In this document: positions 6,801-15,732 of the stretch, in pieces | Position numbering within the stretch: the first letter of the stretch is position 1 | Layout of the letters: the number at the start of each line of letters is the position of its first letter | From: Porticoccus sp964608185 | GTDB taxonomy: Bacteria > Pseudomonadota > Gammaproteobacteria > Pseudomonadales > Porticoccaceae | Length of the DNA stretch: 23,877 bases | Assembly: GCA_964608185.1 (NCBI GenBank) | Contig: CAZSMR010000018.1 | Span: forward strand, 1-23,877 | Direction of reading: 5' to 3' | Notes under the pieces: model-generated | Told to the model about the DNA's origin: nothing | The model's input: the letters and a program-made list of their open reading frames with translations, nothing else | Databases searched by the model: none | Position numbers and translations under genes: made by a program

Positions 6801-9620
6801 CTAAGCGTAGAACCGCCGTTCCCCATCTGCCTCTATGTTCTGAATACAGCGACCACAGATATGCATGTGTGTCGTATCAGATCCTACATCCTCTTTATGA
6901 TGCCAGCAACGCTCACACTTTGTATGTTGAGTTTTTATAACACTGACTTTCAAGCCATCAATTTCTGTTGAGATGACTCTATCTTCATCCTTAATAGCAT
7001 TAATAGATTTTATATTAGCTTTAGAGGTTATAAAAATAAATCTTAACTCATTCTTTAGCTTTTCTAGGGTCTTCATTAATGACTCGTCAACATATACGGT
7101 GACTTCAGCCTCAAGTGATTTTTGAATACCATCAGCCTTTTTTTCTTCTAAAATTCTATTTACTGCATTTCGTGTTTCTATGATAATTTTCCAATCATGT
7201 TTTTTAATTTTACCTTCGGAAAAAGATGTTAACTCTTGCCATTCAGCAAAAAAGACAGTTTCCTCTCTATCTCCAGGCATAAATGTCCAAATTTCGTCTG
7301 CTGTAAAACTTAATATTGGAGCAATCCAACGGACAAAATATTCTAAAATATAATAAATAGCTGTTTGAGCTGATCGTCTTGCTACAGAGTTCTTTTGACA
7401 AGTATATTGACGATCTTTAATAATATTAAGATAAAACCCTCCCATATCTGTAACACAAAAATTATGTAGCTTCTGATAGATTTGATGAAACTGGTAGCCA
7501 TCATATGCTGCCAAAATTTCCTTGTGCGTCTCAATAGTTAAGCCTATAGCCCAACGATCAAGCTCTAACATATCGTCAAAAGGTACCAAATTTTTAGAAG
7601 GATCAAAGTCATTTAAATTAGATAAGAAAAAGCGTGCTGTATTTCTAATTCTTCGATATGAATCACCAGTTCTTTTCAAAATTTCGTCAGACACAGACAT
7701 TTCATTACTACAATCAGTAGCTGCAACCCATAATCTTAGTACATCAGCCCCCTGATCATTTATAACTTGCTGTGGAGATAAAACATTGCCAACAGATTTA
7801 GACATTTTGTGACCGCTTGCATCCACAACAAACCCATGTGTCATAACTGCTTTATATGGGGAGTTCTCTTTTATTGCTATTGCAGTTTTGAGGGATGACT
7901 GGAACCACCCTCTATGCTGATCAGAGCCCTCTAAGTAAAGGTCAGCTGGAAACTGTAATTCTTTTCGATCATCAAGTACTGCAGAATGAGTAACACCAGA
8001 ATCAAACCAAACATCTAAAGTGTCACTCACTTTACTATAATCATTCGCTTGATCTCCAAGTAAATCTTTTATATCTGTTTGATACCAAAAATCTATGCCT
8101 TGCTTTTCTACGCCAGCCGCTATGACCTCGATTAGTTTAGATGTATCTGGGTGGATTTCGCCTGTTGAATTATGCACAAAAAGTGTGATGGGAACGCCCC
8201 ACGTTCGCTGACGTGATATACACCAGTCTGGGCTATTCTCAAGCATTCCATCTATTCGAGCCTTTCCCCATTCTGGATACCAAGAGACCAAAGGGACTAG
8301 TTTTTTGGCTTTTTCCAATAAACCATTTTTAGTCATACTTATAAACCACTGCGGTGTAGCACGATAAATTAACGGTGTTTTAGTACGCCAACAATGTGGA
8401 TAGCTATGTGTAAATTTACTGCTAGCTATAAGTCTAGCTTTAGATTTTAGTAATTCTATAACCTGTTCATCAACCTTATAAATATGCTCTCCAGCAAAGA
8501 AATCTACGTCTTTTCGAAATACGCCGTTATCTGCAATATAATTTAAAGTAGTAATTTTGTATTTTTCTGCAACAATAAAATCGTCTACTCCATGATCTGG
8601 AGCAGTATGCACGCAACCTGTACCAGCATCTGTTGTGACATGATTTCCAAGAATTATAGGTACTTTTCGATCATTAAAAGGGTGATTCAGGCTTAATAGC
8701 TCAAACAGATGGCCTTTGGCGCGACCTACGATTTCATAGTCCTCAACTCCCCATCGAGCTAAAACTGAATCGACAAGTAATTCAGCCACTAAATATCTTC
8801 CAGATGGTAAATTGAGGGGCTGGCATGATAAAAGCACATAATCTAAATCAGGGTTTAAGCAGACTGCTTGATTTGATGGAAGTGTCCAAGGAGTTGTAGT
8901 CCAAATAACAACAAATATATTACCATTACCACTAATATCAGCTACTGCTTTGACAAAAGTCTGCTCATCAGCAACTGGGAATGCAACGTCAATCGAAAAA
9001 GATGATTTGTCTTGATACTCAACCTCGGTTTCAGCTAAAGCAGAAGCCCCTACTACACTCCAATATACAGGCTTATAGCCTTTAACAAGATGTCCGTTTT
9101 TGATAACCTTACCAAGCGCACGAATAATACTAGCCTCGAATTTTTTATCCATAGTAAGATAAGGATTATTCCATTCAGCAAAAACTCCAAGACGCACAAA
9201 GTCCTTCATTTGACCGTCTACTTGTCGTTGTGCATATTCTCGACACTTTTCACGAAAATTATTATGATCTACCTTAATACCAGCTTTACCTATTTTTTTT
9301 TCTACCTCATGCTCGATGGGAAGCCCATGGCAATCCCAGCCTGGTATATATGGCGCATCGAAACCACTTAGGCTTTGAGATTTAATTACAATATCTTTCA
9401 AGATTTTATTAACGGCATGACCAATATGTATTTTGCCATTAGCGTATGGAGGGCCATCGTGTAGAATAAACTTTTTTCTACCTTGTCGCCTCTCGCGCAA
9501 TCTTTCATAAAGTTTGTTTTCCTGCCACTTTTTTAGCATATCAGGCTCCCTCTGAGCGAGATTAGCCTTCATCGGAAATGCGGTAGCAGGTAAATTTAAA
9601 GTTGGCTTATAATCAATCAT
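6801..9620 (-). CDS. ileS: Isoleucyl-tRNA synthetase
   Basis: A 939-residue class I synthetase that attaches isoleucine to tRNA-Ile. The HIGH signature is H65-I-G-H68 after H-D-G-P-P-Y-A-N-G-K, and K-M-S-K-S lies near residue 600. The large editing domain (roughly residues 190-400, with W-T-T-T-P-W-T-L-P) is intact. The C-terminal zinc site has C902, C905, C922 and C925. Length equals the E. coli protein (938). It starts 17 bases after ribF and is followed by lspA. No promoter or T-box-like leader is visible in front of it. Confidence 0.97.
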   Translation of the reverse strand: MIDYKPTLNLPATAFPMKANLAQREPDMLKKWQENKLYERLRERRQGRKKFILHDGPPYANGKIHIGHAVNKILKDIVIKSQSLSGFDAPYIPGWDCHGLPIEHEVEKKIGKAGIKVDHNNFREKCREYAQRQVDGQMKDFVRLGVFAEWNNPYLTMDKKFEASIIRALGKVIKNGHLVKGYKPVYWSVVGASALAETEVEYQDKSSFSIDVAFPVADEQTFVKAVADISGNGNIFVVIWTTTPWTLPSNQAVCLNPDLDYVLLSCQPLNLPSGRYLVAELLVDSVLARWGVEDYEIVGRAKGHLFELLSLNHPFNDRKVPIILGNHVTTDAGTGCVHTAPDHGVDDFIVAEKYKITTLNYIADNGVFRKDVDFFAGEHIYKVDEQVIELLKSKARLIASSKFTHSYPHCWRTKTPLIYRATPQWFISMTKNGLLEKAKKLVPLVSWYPEWGKARIDGMLENSPDWCISRQRTWGVPITLFVHNSTGEIHPDTSKLIEVIAAGVEKQGIDFWYQTDIKDLLGDQANDYSKVSDTLDVWFDSGVTHSAVLDDRKELQFPADLYLEGSDQHRGWFQSSLKTAIAIKENSPYKAVMTHGFVVDASGHKMSKSVGNVLSPQQVINDQGADVLRLWVAATDCSNEMSVSDEILKRTGDSYRRIRNTARFFLSNLNDFDPSKNLVPFDDMLELDRWAIGLTIETHKEILAAYDGYQFHQIYQKLHNFCVTDMGGFYLNIIKDRQYTCQKNSVARRSAQTAIYYILEYFVRWIAPILSFTADEIWTFMPGDREETVFFAEWQELTSFSEGKIKKHDWKIIIETRNAVNRILEEKKADGIQKSLEAEVTVYVDESLMKTLEKLKNELRFIFITSKANIKSINAIKDEDRVISTEIDGLKVSVIKTQHTKCERCWHHKEDVGSDTTHMHICGRCIQNIEADGERRFYA

Positions 9621-9637
9621 TTTTTTAAAATCTTCTT

Positions 9638-10582
9638 TTATTTTTTGGAAAAATATTTTGTAGCGCTCTGTATATCAGAATGAATCTGTTTGGCCATTAA
9701 ATCTACAGAAGAAAAGTTTTTTTCACCACGTATTTTAGACTTAAATTCTACATGTATCCTTTGGCCATATATATCTTCGTTAAAGTTTAGCAAATGAACC
9801 TCAAGAACTGGTTTAACCAGGTCTCCTATAGTTGGCCTAATACCCACATTAGCGACACCAGGTAAGAAGCGGCCATTAATTATAACTTCTACTACAAAAA
9901 CTCCGCTTAATGGCGCACTATAGCGCTTTAACTGGACATTAGCAGTGGGTACACCAATCTCTCTGCCAAGTCTTTGCCCATAGATAACACAACCTGTAAT
10001 TCTAAACGGCTTACCTAAGAGACATTTCGCCAAGGTGAAGTCTGACACATTTATAGCTGAACGAATCCAAGTGCTACTTATACGCTTATCTTGGTATTCC
10101 AAGGTGCAAGTATCGATTACGTCAAAATTATTCTCACATCCAAATTTTTTCAACAATTGATAGTTACCACTTCTATCATGCCCAAACTTAAAGTCATCAC
10201 CCACTACCAAGCATCTAATTTTTAGGCCTGAAATTAAAACTTGCTCAATAAAATCTGTTGCCGACAAACTACGCAAAGAACGGTTAAACTGAAGACAGAA
10301 AACTTTATCCACACCAACTTCAATTAATTCTTCAACTTTTTCTCGTAAACGCATCAATCGAGCTGGAGCTTGTTCGCCAGTAAAAAATTCTCGTGGCTGA
10401 GGTTCAAATATCATCACAACTGATGGGAGTCGAAGCTCACTAGCTTTATCAATAAGCTGCTTCAATATAGCTCGATGCCCGAGATGAACGCCATCGAAGG
10501 ATCCAATAGTTGCAACACAACCAGTTCGCGCAGGCTTTAAGTTATGCAAGCCTCTAATAAACTTCTTATTATATTTAGTCAC
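9638..10582 (-). CDS. ribF: Bifunctional riboflavin kinase / FAD synthetase
   Basis: Makes FMN and then FAD from riboflavin. The N-terminal nucleotidyltransferase domain carries G-S-F-D-G-V-H-L-G-H (about residues 27-36). The C-terminal riboflavin kinase domain has I-G-V-P-T-A-N and G-V-A-N-V-G-I-R-P-T. The frame is open to a GTG at 10619-10621. I prefer the GTG at 10580-10582 because the family normally begins only a few residues before I-R-G-(I/L)-H-N-L, and this gives 314 residues (E. coli 313). A TATAAT lies between the two start codons. Neither start has a strong ribosome-binding site. The gene is between murJ and ileS, the usual order. Confidence 0.93.
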   Translation of the reverse strand: MTKYNKKFIRGLHNLKPARTGCVATIGSFDGVHLGHRAILKQLIDKASELRLPSVVMIFEPQPREFFTGEQAPARLMRLREKVEELIEVGVDKVFCLQFNRSLRSLSATDFIEQVLISGLKIRCLVVGDDFKFGHDRSGNYQLLKKFGCENNFDVIDTCTLEYQDKRISSTWIRSAINVSDFTLAKCLLGKPFRITGCVIYGQRLGREIGVPTANVQLKRYSAPLSGVFVVEVIINGRFLPGVANVGIRPTIGDLVKPVLEVHLLNFNEDIYGQRIHVEFKSKIRGEKNFSSVDLMAKQIHSDIQSATKYFSKK

Positions 10583-10610
10583 ACGCCATCGATTTAAAAA
10601 ACGAAATAAA

Positions 10611-10646
10611 ATTATACCCACCCAAAGAGATTAAAAATAGGTGGGC
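10611..10646 (-). promoter_or_regulatory. Inverted repeat and TATAAT at the murJ-ribF junction
   Basis: On the minus strand GCCCACC (10640-10646) can pair with GGTGGGT (10616-10622), six Watson-Crick pairs plus a G-U, across a 17-base loop, followed by an AU-rich ATAATTTTAT. A perfect TATAAT (10611-10616) abuts the stem. It could be a leaky terminator behind murJ, a promoter -10 for ribF, or both. No good -35 is present. Confidence 0.3.
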
Positions 10647-10695
10647 TTCTCATTATTTAACGGTAAACTTTGCTTATAGGTGGTCTGATATAAAT

Positions 10696-12306
10696 TTATT
10701 GATTTTTTATATATGCAATACGAAAACCACTCAAGAAAAGAATTGAAACATAAACTGCTGTGCCTAAAACACAAATTAGCCCTAGTAAACTTAATCTCTC
10801 CCACCATATCATATCAAACCAGCTACCTAGATAAGCTGTACATCCGTACAAGAAAATACACATAGAAATATTTGCATTAAATAGCATTAGTAAAAATTTT
10901 TGCCAACCAGGTTGCGGTCTATAAATATCATTTTTACGTAAACCTTGAAATAGCAAAAAACTATTTAAAATAGCAGCTAATGTTGTTGCTAAGGCCAAAC
11001 CAACATGGCCTATTCCTAGGTAAAAATGGAGGGGCAGTATCAATACAATGCTAAGCCCTATATTGGCAATGATAGCTATAATACCTATACGGACAGGCGT
11101 TTTAACATCCTGACGAGCGAAGTATCCCGGAGCTAGCACCTTTATTAACATAAACGCTACTATACCCGCTGAATAAGCACGCAAACTAAGAGTTGCCATA
11201 TTCATATCTCTAGATGTCAATAGCTCTCCATAATAAAATAGTGAGATTAAAATGGGTTCTGCTAAAATCATTAGAGCTAATGTTGCGGGTATCGCAATAA
11301 CAGATACTAACCGAATAGCCCAATCTATCATCATACTAAACTTTTCAATATTGTCGGATACATGCTGTCTTGATAAATTAGGAAGTATTACGGTGGCAAT
11401 GGCAACACCAAAAACGCCTAGCGGAAGACCGGCAAGACGGTCAGAGTAGTAAAGCCAAGAAATACTTCCTGTCGGAAGAAAAGAGGCTATCATCGTATCT
11501 AACAACAGGTTTATTTGGGTCACTGAAACACCAAAAATCGCCGGGGCCATTAGTGCTAATATCTTTACAACACCATCATCGCGCCAAACTACAACTGGAG
11601 AAGGCAGCATATGGATTTTAGCCAAAAAAGGTAGCTGAAATAAAAGCTGAATTATACCTGCGGCTAACACTCCCCAAGCAAGAGCATATACCGGCTGATC
11701 AAACCAAGGTGAAACAAAAATAGCAGCAATTATCAAAGATATATTCAGAAAAATTGGAGTAATTGCAGGTACTGCGAATCTATCATAACTATTTAAAATA
11801 GCTCCTGCAAAACCCGTCAATGATATCAAGAGCAAATAAGGAAACGTGATCCTAAGCATATCGCTAGTTGCAGAAAATTTTTCTGGGTCGTCCAACCAAA
11901 ATCCAAATGCAAAAATACCAGTAATCAAGGGCGAAGCTATGACAACCAAAACTGTAATTGCAATAAGAATAGAGCCTAGAACACCAGCCACTATATCAAC
12001 GAGGGCTTTTACTGCAGCCTTATTACCAGCCTCCCTGTATTCTGCTAAAACCGGAATAAACGCATTAGAAAACGCACCTTCAGAAAATAGTTTACGAAAA
12101 AAATTAGGGATTTTAAATGCAACAAAAAAAGCATCCGCCATAGCATCTGCTCCTATAAATCTTGCGATAACTACATCCCTTATCAATCCAACAAACCTGG
12201 AACAAGTAGTCATTAAAGAAACTATAGAGCCTGATTTTAGTAAATTTGTTGATCTGGCTCCCAGATCTTCTGTTTCAGTTTTATGGCGAGCATCTTGATC
12301 CTTCAA
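10696..12306 (-). CDS. murJ: Lipid II flippase MurJ (MviN)
   Basis: A 536-residue inner-membrane protein of the MOP superfamily, with about 14 hydrophobic segments. It flips lipid II to the periplasm for peptidoglycan synthesis. The N-terminal signature runs S-R-F-V-G-L-I-R-D then A-D-A-F-F-V-A-F-K-I-P-N-F-F-R-(K)-L-F-(S)-E-G-A-F, close to E. coli MurJ. The start is a TTG at 12304-12306, with a GGAG eight bases upstream and no ATG nearby. This gives a hydrophilic extension of about 20 residues before the usual first residues N-L-L-K-S. First gene of the block ending at ispH; divergent from rpsT. Confidence 0.95.
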   Translation of the reverse strand: MKDQDARHKTETEDLGARSTNLLKSGSIVSLMTTCSRFVGLIRDVVIARFIGADAMADAFFVAFKIPNFFRKLFSEGAFSNAFIPVLAEYREAGNKAAVKALVDIVAGVLGSILIAITVLVVIASPLITGIFAFGFWLDDPEKFSATSDMLRITFPYLLLISLTGFAGAILNSYDRFAVPAITPIFLNISLIIAAIFVSPWFDQPVYALAWGVLAAGIIQLLFQLPFLAKIHMLPSPVVVWRDDGVVKILALMAPAIFGVSVTQINLLLDTMIASFLPTGSISWLYYSDRLAGLPLGVFGVAIATVILPNLSRQHVSDNIEKFSMMIDWAIRLVSVIAIPATLALMILAEPILISLFYYGELLTSRDMNMATLSLRAYSAGIVAFMLIKVLAPGYFARQDVKTPVRIGIIAIIANIGLSIVLILPLHFYLGIGHVGLALATTLAAILNSFLLFQGLRKNDIYRPQPGWQKFLLMLFNANISMCIFLYGCTAYLGSWFDMIWWERLSLLGLICVLGTAVYVSILFLSGFRIAYIKNQ

Positions 12307-12470
12307 AACCTAAACTCCGATGATTTAATTAAAAAATAAATCGTTGAAAACAGTTTAGTTCTAAGCTAGTTTTTATAGGTAAACCGAGCTCAAATCTAAT
12401 ATAAACATGACAAGAGTAACTATAACGCTTAATTTTAGTGATTATTATAAAGGTTTCACAACAATGCGTA

Positions 12471-12499
12471 TTGATAAGCGCAGATAAACATTGTATATT
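12471..12499 (+). promoter_or_regulatory. rpsT promoter with GC-rich discriminator
   Basis: TTGATA (12471-12476) and TATATT (12494-12499) are spaced by 17 bases. The -10 is followed by CTCGCGCC. A GC-rich discriminator in an AT-rich intergenic region is typical of stringently controlled ribosomal promoters, so ppGpp/DksA repression is a reasonable inference. The transcript leader would be about 48 bases. The remainder of the 248-base murJ-rpsT gap shows no gene, and no clear murJ promoter. Confidence 0.6.
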
Positions 12500-12554
12500 C
12501 TCGCGCCTTGAATCTAAGTCTATAACTTTAGTACAGTCTAATAAGGAGCACTAG

Positions 12555-12824
12555 GTGGCCAATTCCCCACAAGCACGCAAAAGAGCGCGTCAAAATGAAA
12601 AGAGTCGAAAACACAACGGCGGATTGCGCTCGATGGTTCGAACTTATTTAAAGAAGACGGACGCTGCTATTGAGTCAGGAAAAATAGAAGCAGCGCAGGC
12701 TGCTTTTGATGAATTTGTTCCAATGCTTGACCGAATTGCAGACAAGGGGATAATTCACAAAAATAAAGCTGCACGACATAAAAGCCGGCTAAACCATAGG
12801 ATAAAGGCTCTTTCATCTAGCTAA
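12555..12824 (+). CDS. rpsT: 30S ribosomal protein S20
   Basis: An 89-residue, strongly basic helical protein that binds 16S rRNA. The start A-N-S-P-Q-A-R-K-R-A-R-Q and the end H-K-N-K-A-A-R-H-K-S-R-L are characteristic of S20. The start codon is GTG with an excellent AAGGAG six bases upstream. S20 genes often use a non-ATG start, which in E. coli (TTG) is part of autogenous control. It is a single-gene unit, divergent from murJ as in related gammaproteobacteria and convergent with proB. Confidence 0.96.
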   Translation: MANSPQARKRARQNEKSRKHNGGLRSMVRTYLKKTDAAIESGKIEAAQAAFDEFVPMLDRIADKGIIHKNKAARHKSRLNHRIKALSSS

Positions 12825-12890
12825 ATTAGTTTTAGTCTAAAACCGTATTGAATATTAGATTTGCAGGAACACTCAAATCATTATATATGA

Positions 12891-14015
12891 TCAACATAAA
12901 ACTAAGTTATCTCTGTGGATCAACTCTTCAGAATCACAATAGCCTAATTGGTCAGCAATCTTTGAGCTGCTTTTACCAAGTATTTTAATACTTTCAGTAG
13001 AATTGTAATTAACTAATCCTCTAGCAATTTCTTTCCCTTTTTCATCAATACATTTTACAAGGTCACCTTTAGAAAAACTTCCCTCAACGCTTATAATACC
13101 GACTGGAAGAAGGCTTTTACCATGATCTATTAGCATTCTTGTAGCACCTGAATCAATAGTTAGCGAGCCGCAGACATTAAGCCTACCTACCAACCACTGC
13201 TTACGAGCTACGATTGGCTCTTTATCAGAAACCAATAAAGTGCCGAGTACTTCACCCTCTGACAGACGTGTCAAGATCCGCTTAATTCTACCACCGGCTA
13301 TAATAGTATTTGTACCCGAACGTGCAGCAAGTTTCGCAGCCCTAAGTTTTGTTATCATCCCTCCTCTGCCTAAAGAGCTTGAAGAACCAGCAAATTTATA
13401 CAGGGCCTCATCTCCAGATTTTCCGCTGACAATCAAGTTAGCCTTTGAAATTTTACTAGGGTCTGCATCAAAGAGTCCATCCTGATCAGTAAGTATTACT
13501 AATAAATCAGCATCTATTAGATTGGCGACCATAGCAGCGAGAGTATCATTATCTCCAAAGCGAATCTGTTCAGTTGCCACAGTGTCATTTTCATTAATTA
13601 TTGGTACAACACCTAGTTTAATTAATTCTTGAAGTGTGTTTCTTACATTCAGGTAACGTTCGCGATTTGAAATATCATCATGATCTAACAAAATTTGAGC
13701 AGTATTGCGCCCATATTGTTGAAATTGAAATTCATAAGCCTGCACAAGTCCTGCTTGTCCAACAGCAGCGGCGACCTGTAATTCATGAACTGAGGATGGT
13801 CTTGTACCCCAACCAAGTCTGGACATACCTTCAGCTACTGCGCCGGAAGAAACAATTATGATTTCTATCCCTTCGTTCATCTGACTTGCTATTTGTTCTG
13901 CCCATTGCGCAATAGCAACTTTATCAAGTCCATTACCATCGTCTGTTAGCAAGGCACTTCCAATTTTTATAACCCAGCGTTTGGATTTTTTTATAGAATC
14001 TCTATCATTAGTCAT
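12891..14015 (-). CDS. proB: Glutamate 5-kinase
   Basis: Catalyses the first step of proline synthesis, phosphorylating glutamate. The 374-residue protein has the amino-acid kinase domain (about residues 10-260), with K-I-G-S-A-L-L near residue 17, I-V-S-S-G-A-V-A near 55 and N-E-N-D-T-V near 141. A C-terminal PUA domain (about 280-370) follows, as in E. coli ProB. proA is not nearby. It follows obgE by 103 bases, the conserved rplU-rpmA-obgE-proB order, and converges on rpsT. Confidence 0.95.
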   Translation of the reverse strand: MTNDRDSIKKSKRWVIKIGSALLTDDGNGLDKVAIAQWAEQIASQMNEGIEIIIVSSGAVAEGMSRLGWGTRPSSVHELQVAAAVGQAGLVQAYEFQFQQYGRNTAQILLDHDDISNRERYLNVRNTLQELIKLGVVPIINENDTVATEQIRFGDNDTLAAMVANLIDADLLVILTDQDGLFDADPSKISKANLIVSGKSGDEALYKFAGSSSSLGRGGMITKLRAAKLAARSGTNTIIAGGRIKRILTRLSEGEVLGTLLVSDKEPIVARKQWLVGRLNVCGSLTIDSGATRMLIDHGKSLLPVGIISVEGSFSKGDLVKCIDEKGKEIARGLVNYNSTESIKILGKSSSKIADQLGYCDSEELIHRDNLVLC

Positions 14016-14039
14016 ATATTGCCCAGCTAGATTATTATT

Positions 14040-14054
14040 CTTGCTCGCAGCAAG
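14040..14054 (-). other. Short hairpin in the proB upstream region
   Basis: CTTGCT and AGCAAG form a perfect 6-bp stem with a 3-base loop, ending 24 bases before the proB start. No U-run follows on the minus strand, so it is not a classical terminator. It may be a leader structure or a processing site between obgE and proB. Confidence 0.3.
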
Positions 14055-14118
14055 CTCATAAACATTCTTGTATATTAAAAAAGATAATTAAATGGGATGA
14101 TTTTGGAATAATTTTTAT

Positions 14119-15276
14119 TTAATTACTATGTATAACCTCAATATCATCATCGCTAGCTGGTATTTGTCGTTTCTGTAGCAACTCTATTCTTTCTTTAGCC
14201 TCAAGCTGCATCTTGGACTGGAGGTCTAGCTCATGGGCTGCAGCATTTGGGTCACCTTTCTCATCATCCCAGCATTCCTCTAAACGATACATTATATCTT
14301 GGCAAAGTACCTCTGTCCCTAAAGAACCGAGAGCGGAGATATAGCGAACAGGTCCATTCCATTTTAGTTTTTTTACCACATCTGCACATCGAATTATTCT
14401 TTCGCTTTCTGGTAACAAATCAATTTTATTTAATATCAACCAGCGCTCACGACAGTAAAGTGTATGACTAAATAGATCTAATTCATTCTCAATAATCTTA
14501 GCATTACTAGCTGGACAAGATCCATCTGCTGGCAACATGTCAACCAAATGAAGAAGTATGCGCGTTCTGGTCAGATGCTTCAAAAAACGGATTCCTAAAC
14601 CTGCACCTTCTGCGGCGCCCTGAACCAAACCTGGGATGTCAGCAATGACAAAACTACGGTACCTTTGTGGGCTCACCACCCCTAAGTTTGGAACTAAAGT
14701 AGTAAATGGATAATCTGCTACCTTAGGTCGTGCAGCTGAAACCGCCCTGATAAAAGTAGATTTTCCTGCATTGGGAAGCCCAAGTAAGCCAACATCTGCT
14801 AAAACTTTGAGTTCTAATTTCAAGTGGCGTAATTCACCATCAGTTCCAGGAGAAGTTTGTCTTGGTGCACGATTAGTGCTCGACTTATAACGGGTATTAC
14901 CTAAACCGTGATAGCCGGCTTTTGCCACTAGTAGACGCTGCCCATCGGAGGTTATATCGCCGAGCACTTCTTCGGTATCTTCATCAAAGATTGTTGTGCC
15001 AACAGGCACTTGAAGAATAAGATGATCTCCACCCTTTCCGGTACAATTTTGTGGCTTTCCTGTTTCACCACTCTCAGCATTAAAATTTCGCTGGAATCGA
15101 AAATCTACCAATGTATTAAGGCTATCGCTACCTTCTAGATAAACATTACCTCCATCACCCCCATCGCCTCCATCTGGACCGCCTCTTTCAATGAATTTTT
15201 CGCGACGCAAACTGAGACACCCTTTACCACCTCGGCCTGCCTGAACATGTATAGTTGTTTCATCAACAAATTTCAT
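14119..15276 (-). CDS. obgE: Obg-family GTPase ObgE (CgtA)
   Basis: An essential GTPase that associates with the 50S subunit and links ribosome assembly to growth and the stringent response. The N-terminal glycine-rich OBG domain covers residues 1-158. The G domain has G1 G-L-P-N-A-G-K-S-T (166-174), G3 D-I-P-G (213-216) and G4 N-K-I-D (283-286). The C-terminal tail (about 335-385) is charged, as in the gammaproteobacterial form. At 385 residues it matches E. coli (390). It is separated from rpmA by a terminator, so it probably has its own promoter in 15277-15405; a TATACT on the minus strand there has no clear -35. Confidence 0.96.
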   Translation of the reverse strand: MKFVDETTIHVQAGRGGKGCLSLRREKFIERGGPDGGDGGDGGNVYLEGSDSLNTLVDFRFQRNFNAESGETGKPQNCTGKGGDHLILQVPVGTTIFDEDTEEVLGDITSDGQRLLVAKAGYHGLGNTRYKSSTNRAPRQTSPGTDGELRHLKLELKVLADVGLLGLPNAGKSTFIRAVSAARPKVADYPFTTLVPNLGVVSPQRYRSFVIADIPGLVQGAAEGAGLGIRFLKHLTRTRILLHLVDMLPADGSCPASNAKIIENELDLFSHTLYCRERWLILNKIDLLPESERIIRCADVVKKLKWNGPVRYISALGSLGTEVLCQDIMYRLEECWDDEKGDPNAAAHELDLQSKMQLEAKERIELLQKRQIPASDDDIEVIHSN

Positions 15277-15405
15277 AACGTCGAACCACTAGTATATCTT
15301 TAACATAAACTCAAAATTTAGCTTAGCATCTAACAGAGTATACATTTTCCAGAAAACGGTTATAAGTTTCATAAAAATATAGCTTAAAAACAAGATATCC
15401 AAACG

Positions 15406-15433
15406 AAAAAACCCCGCTTTCGCAGGGCTTTAA
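15406..15433 (-). terminator. Rho-independent terminator of rplU-rpmA
   Basis: On the minus strand AAAGCCCTGC, a GAAA tetraloop and GCGGGGTTTTTT form a GC-rich stem (with two G-U pairs) followed directly by six T residues. It lies 30 bases beyond the rpmA stop. It ends the ribosomal protein unit before obgE. Confidence 0.9.
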
Positions 15434-15462
15434 ATTAAATCAAGAGGTGATTAAGCTGCATA

Positions 15463-15720
15463 TTATACCGAAACTATATCAACATACTTGCGATTTTTTG
15501 GTCCTTTTACCGAAAACTGTACCTCTCCAGCACTAGTTGCAAAAATCGTATGGTCTCTTCCAATCCCTGCATTATCACCAGCATAGAATTTCGTACCTCG
15601 TTGTCTAACAATAATACTGCCTGCGGGAACTTGTTCACCACCGAAACGCTTGATACCAAGTCGCTTACTTTGCGAATCGCGTCCATTACGGGTACTACCA
15701 CCAGCTTTCTTGTGAGCCAT
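15463..15720 (-). CDS. rpmA: 50S ribosomal protein L27
   Basis: An 85-residue protein of the large subunit whose N-terminus reaches the peptidyl transferase centre. The start A-H-K-K-A-G-G-S-T-R-N-G-R-D-S is essentially invariant in the family, and length equals E. coli L27. It follows rplU by 12 bases and is clearly in the same transcript. Confidence 0.97.
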   Translation of the reverse strand: MAHKKAGGSTRNGRDSQSKRLGIKRFGGEQVPAGSIIVRQRGTKFYAGDNAGIGRDHTIFATSAGEVQFSVKGPKNRKYVDIVSV

Positions 15721-15732
15721 AACGCTCTCCTA

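Noticed and set aside
12829..12843. GTTTTAGTCTAAAAC palindrome after rpsT as a terminator
   Set aside because: No T-run follows on either strand and the stem is AU-rich, so termination is not supported.
12878..12892. ATCAT-TATAT-ATGAT repeat between rpsT and proB
   Set aside because: A 5-bp AT-only stem without a T-run is expected by chance in DNA this AT-rich.
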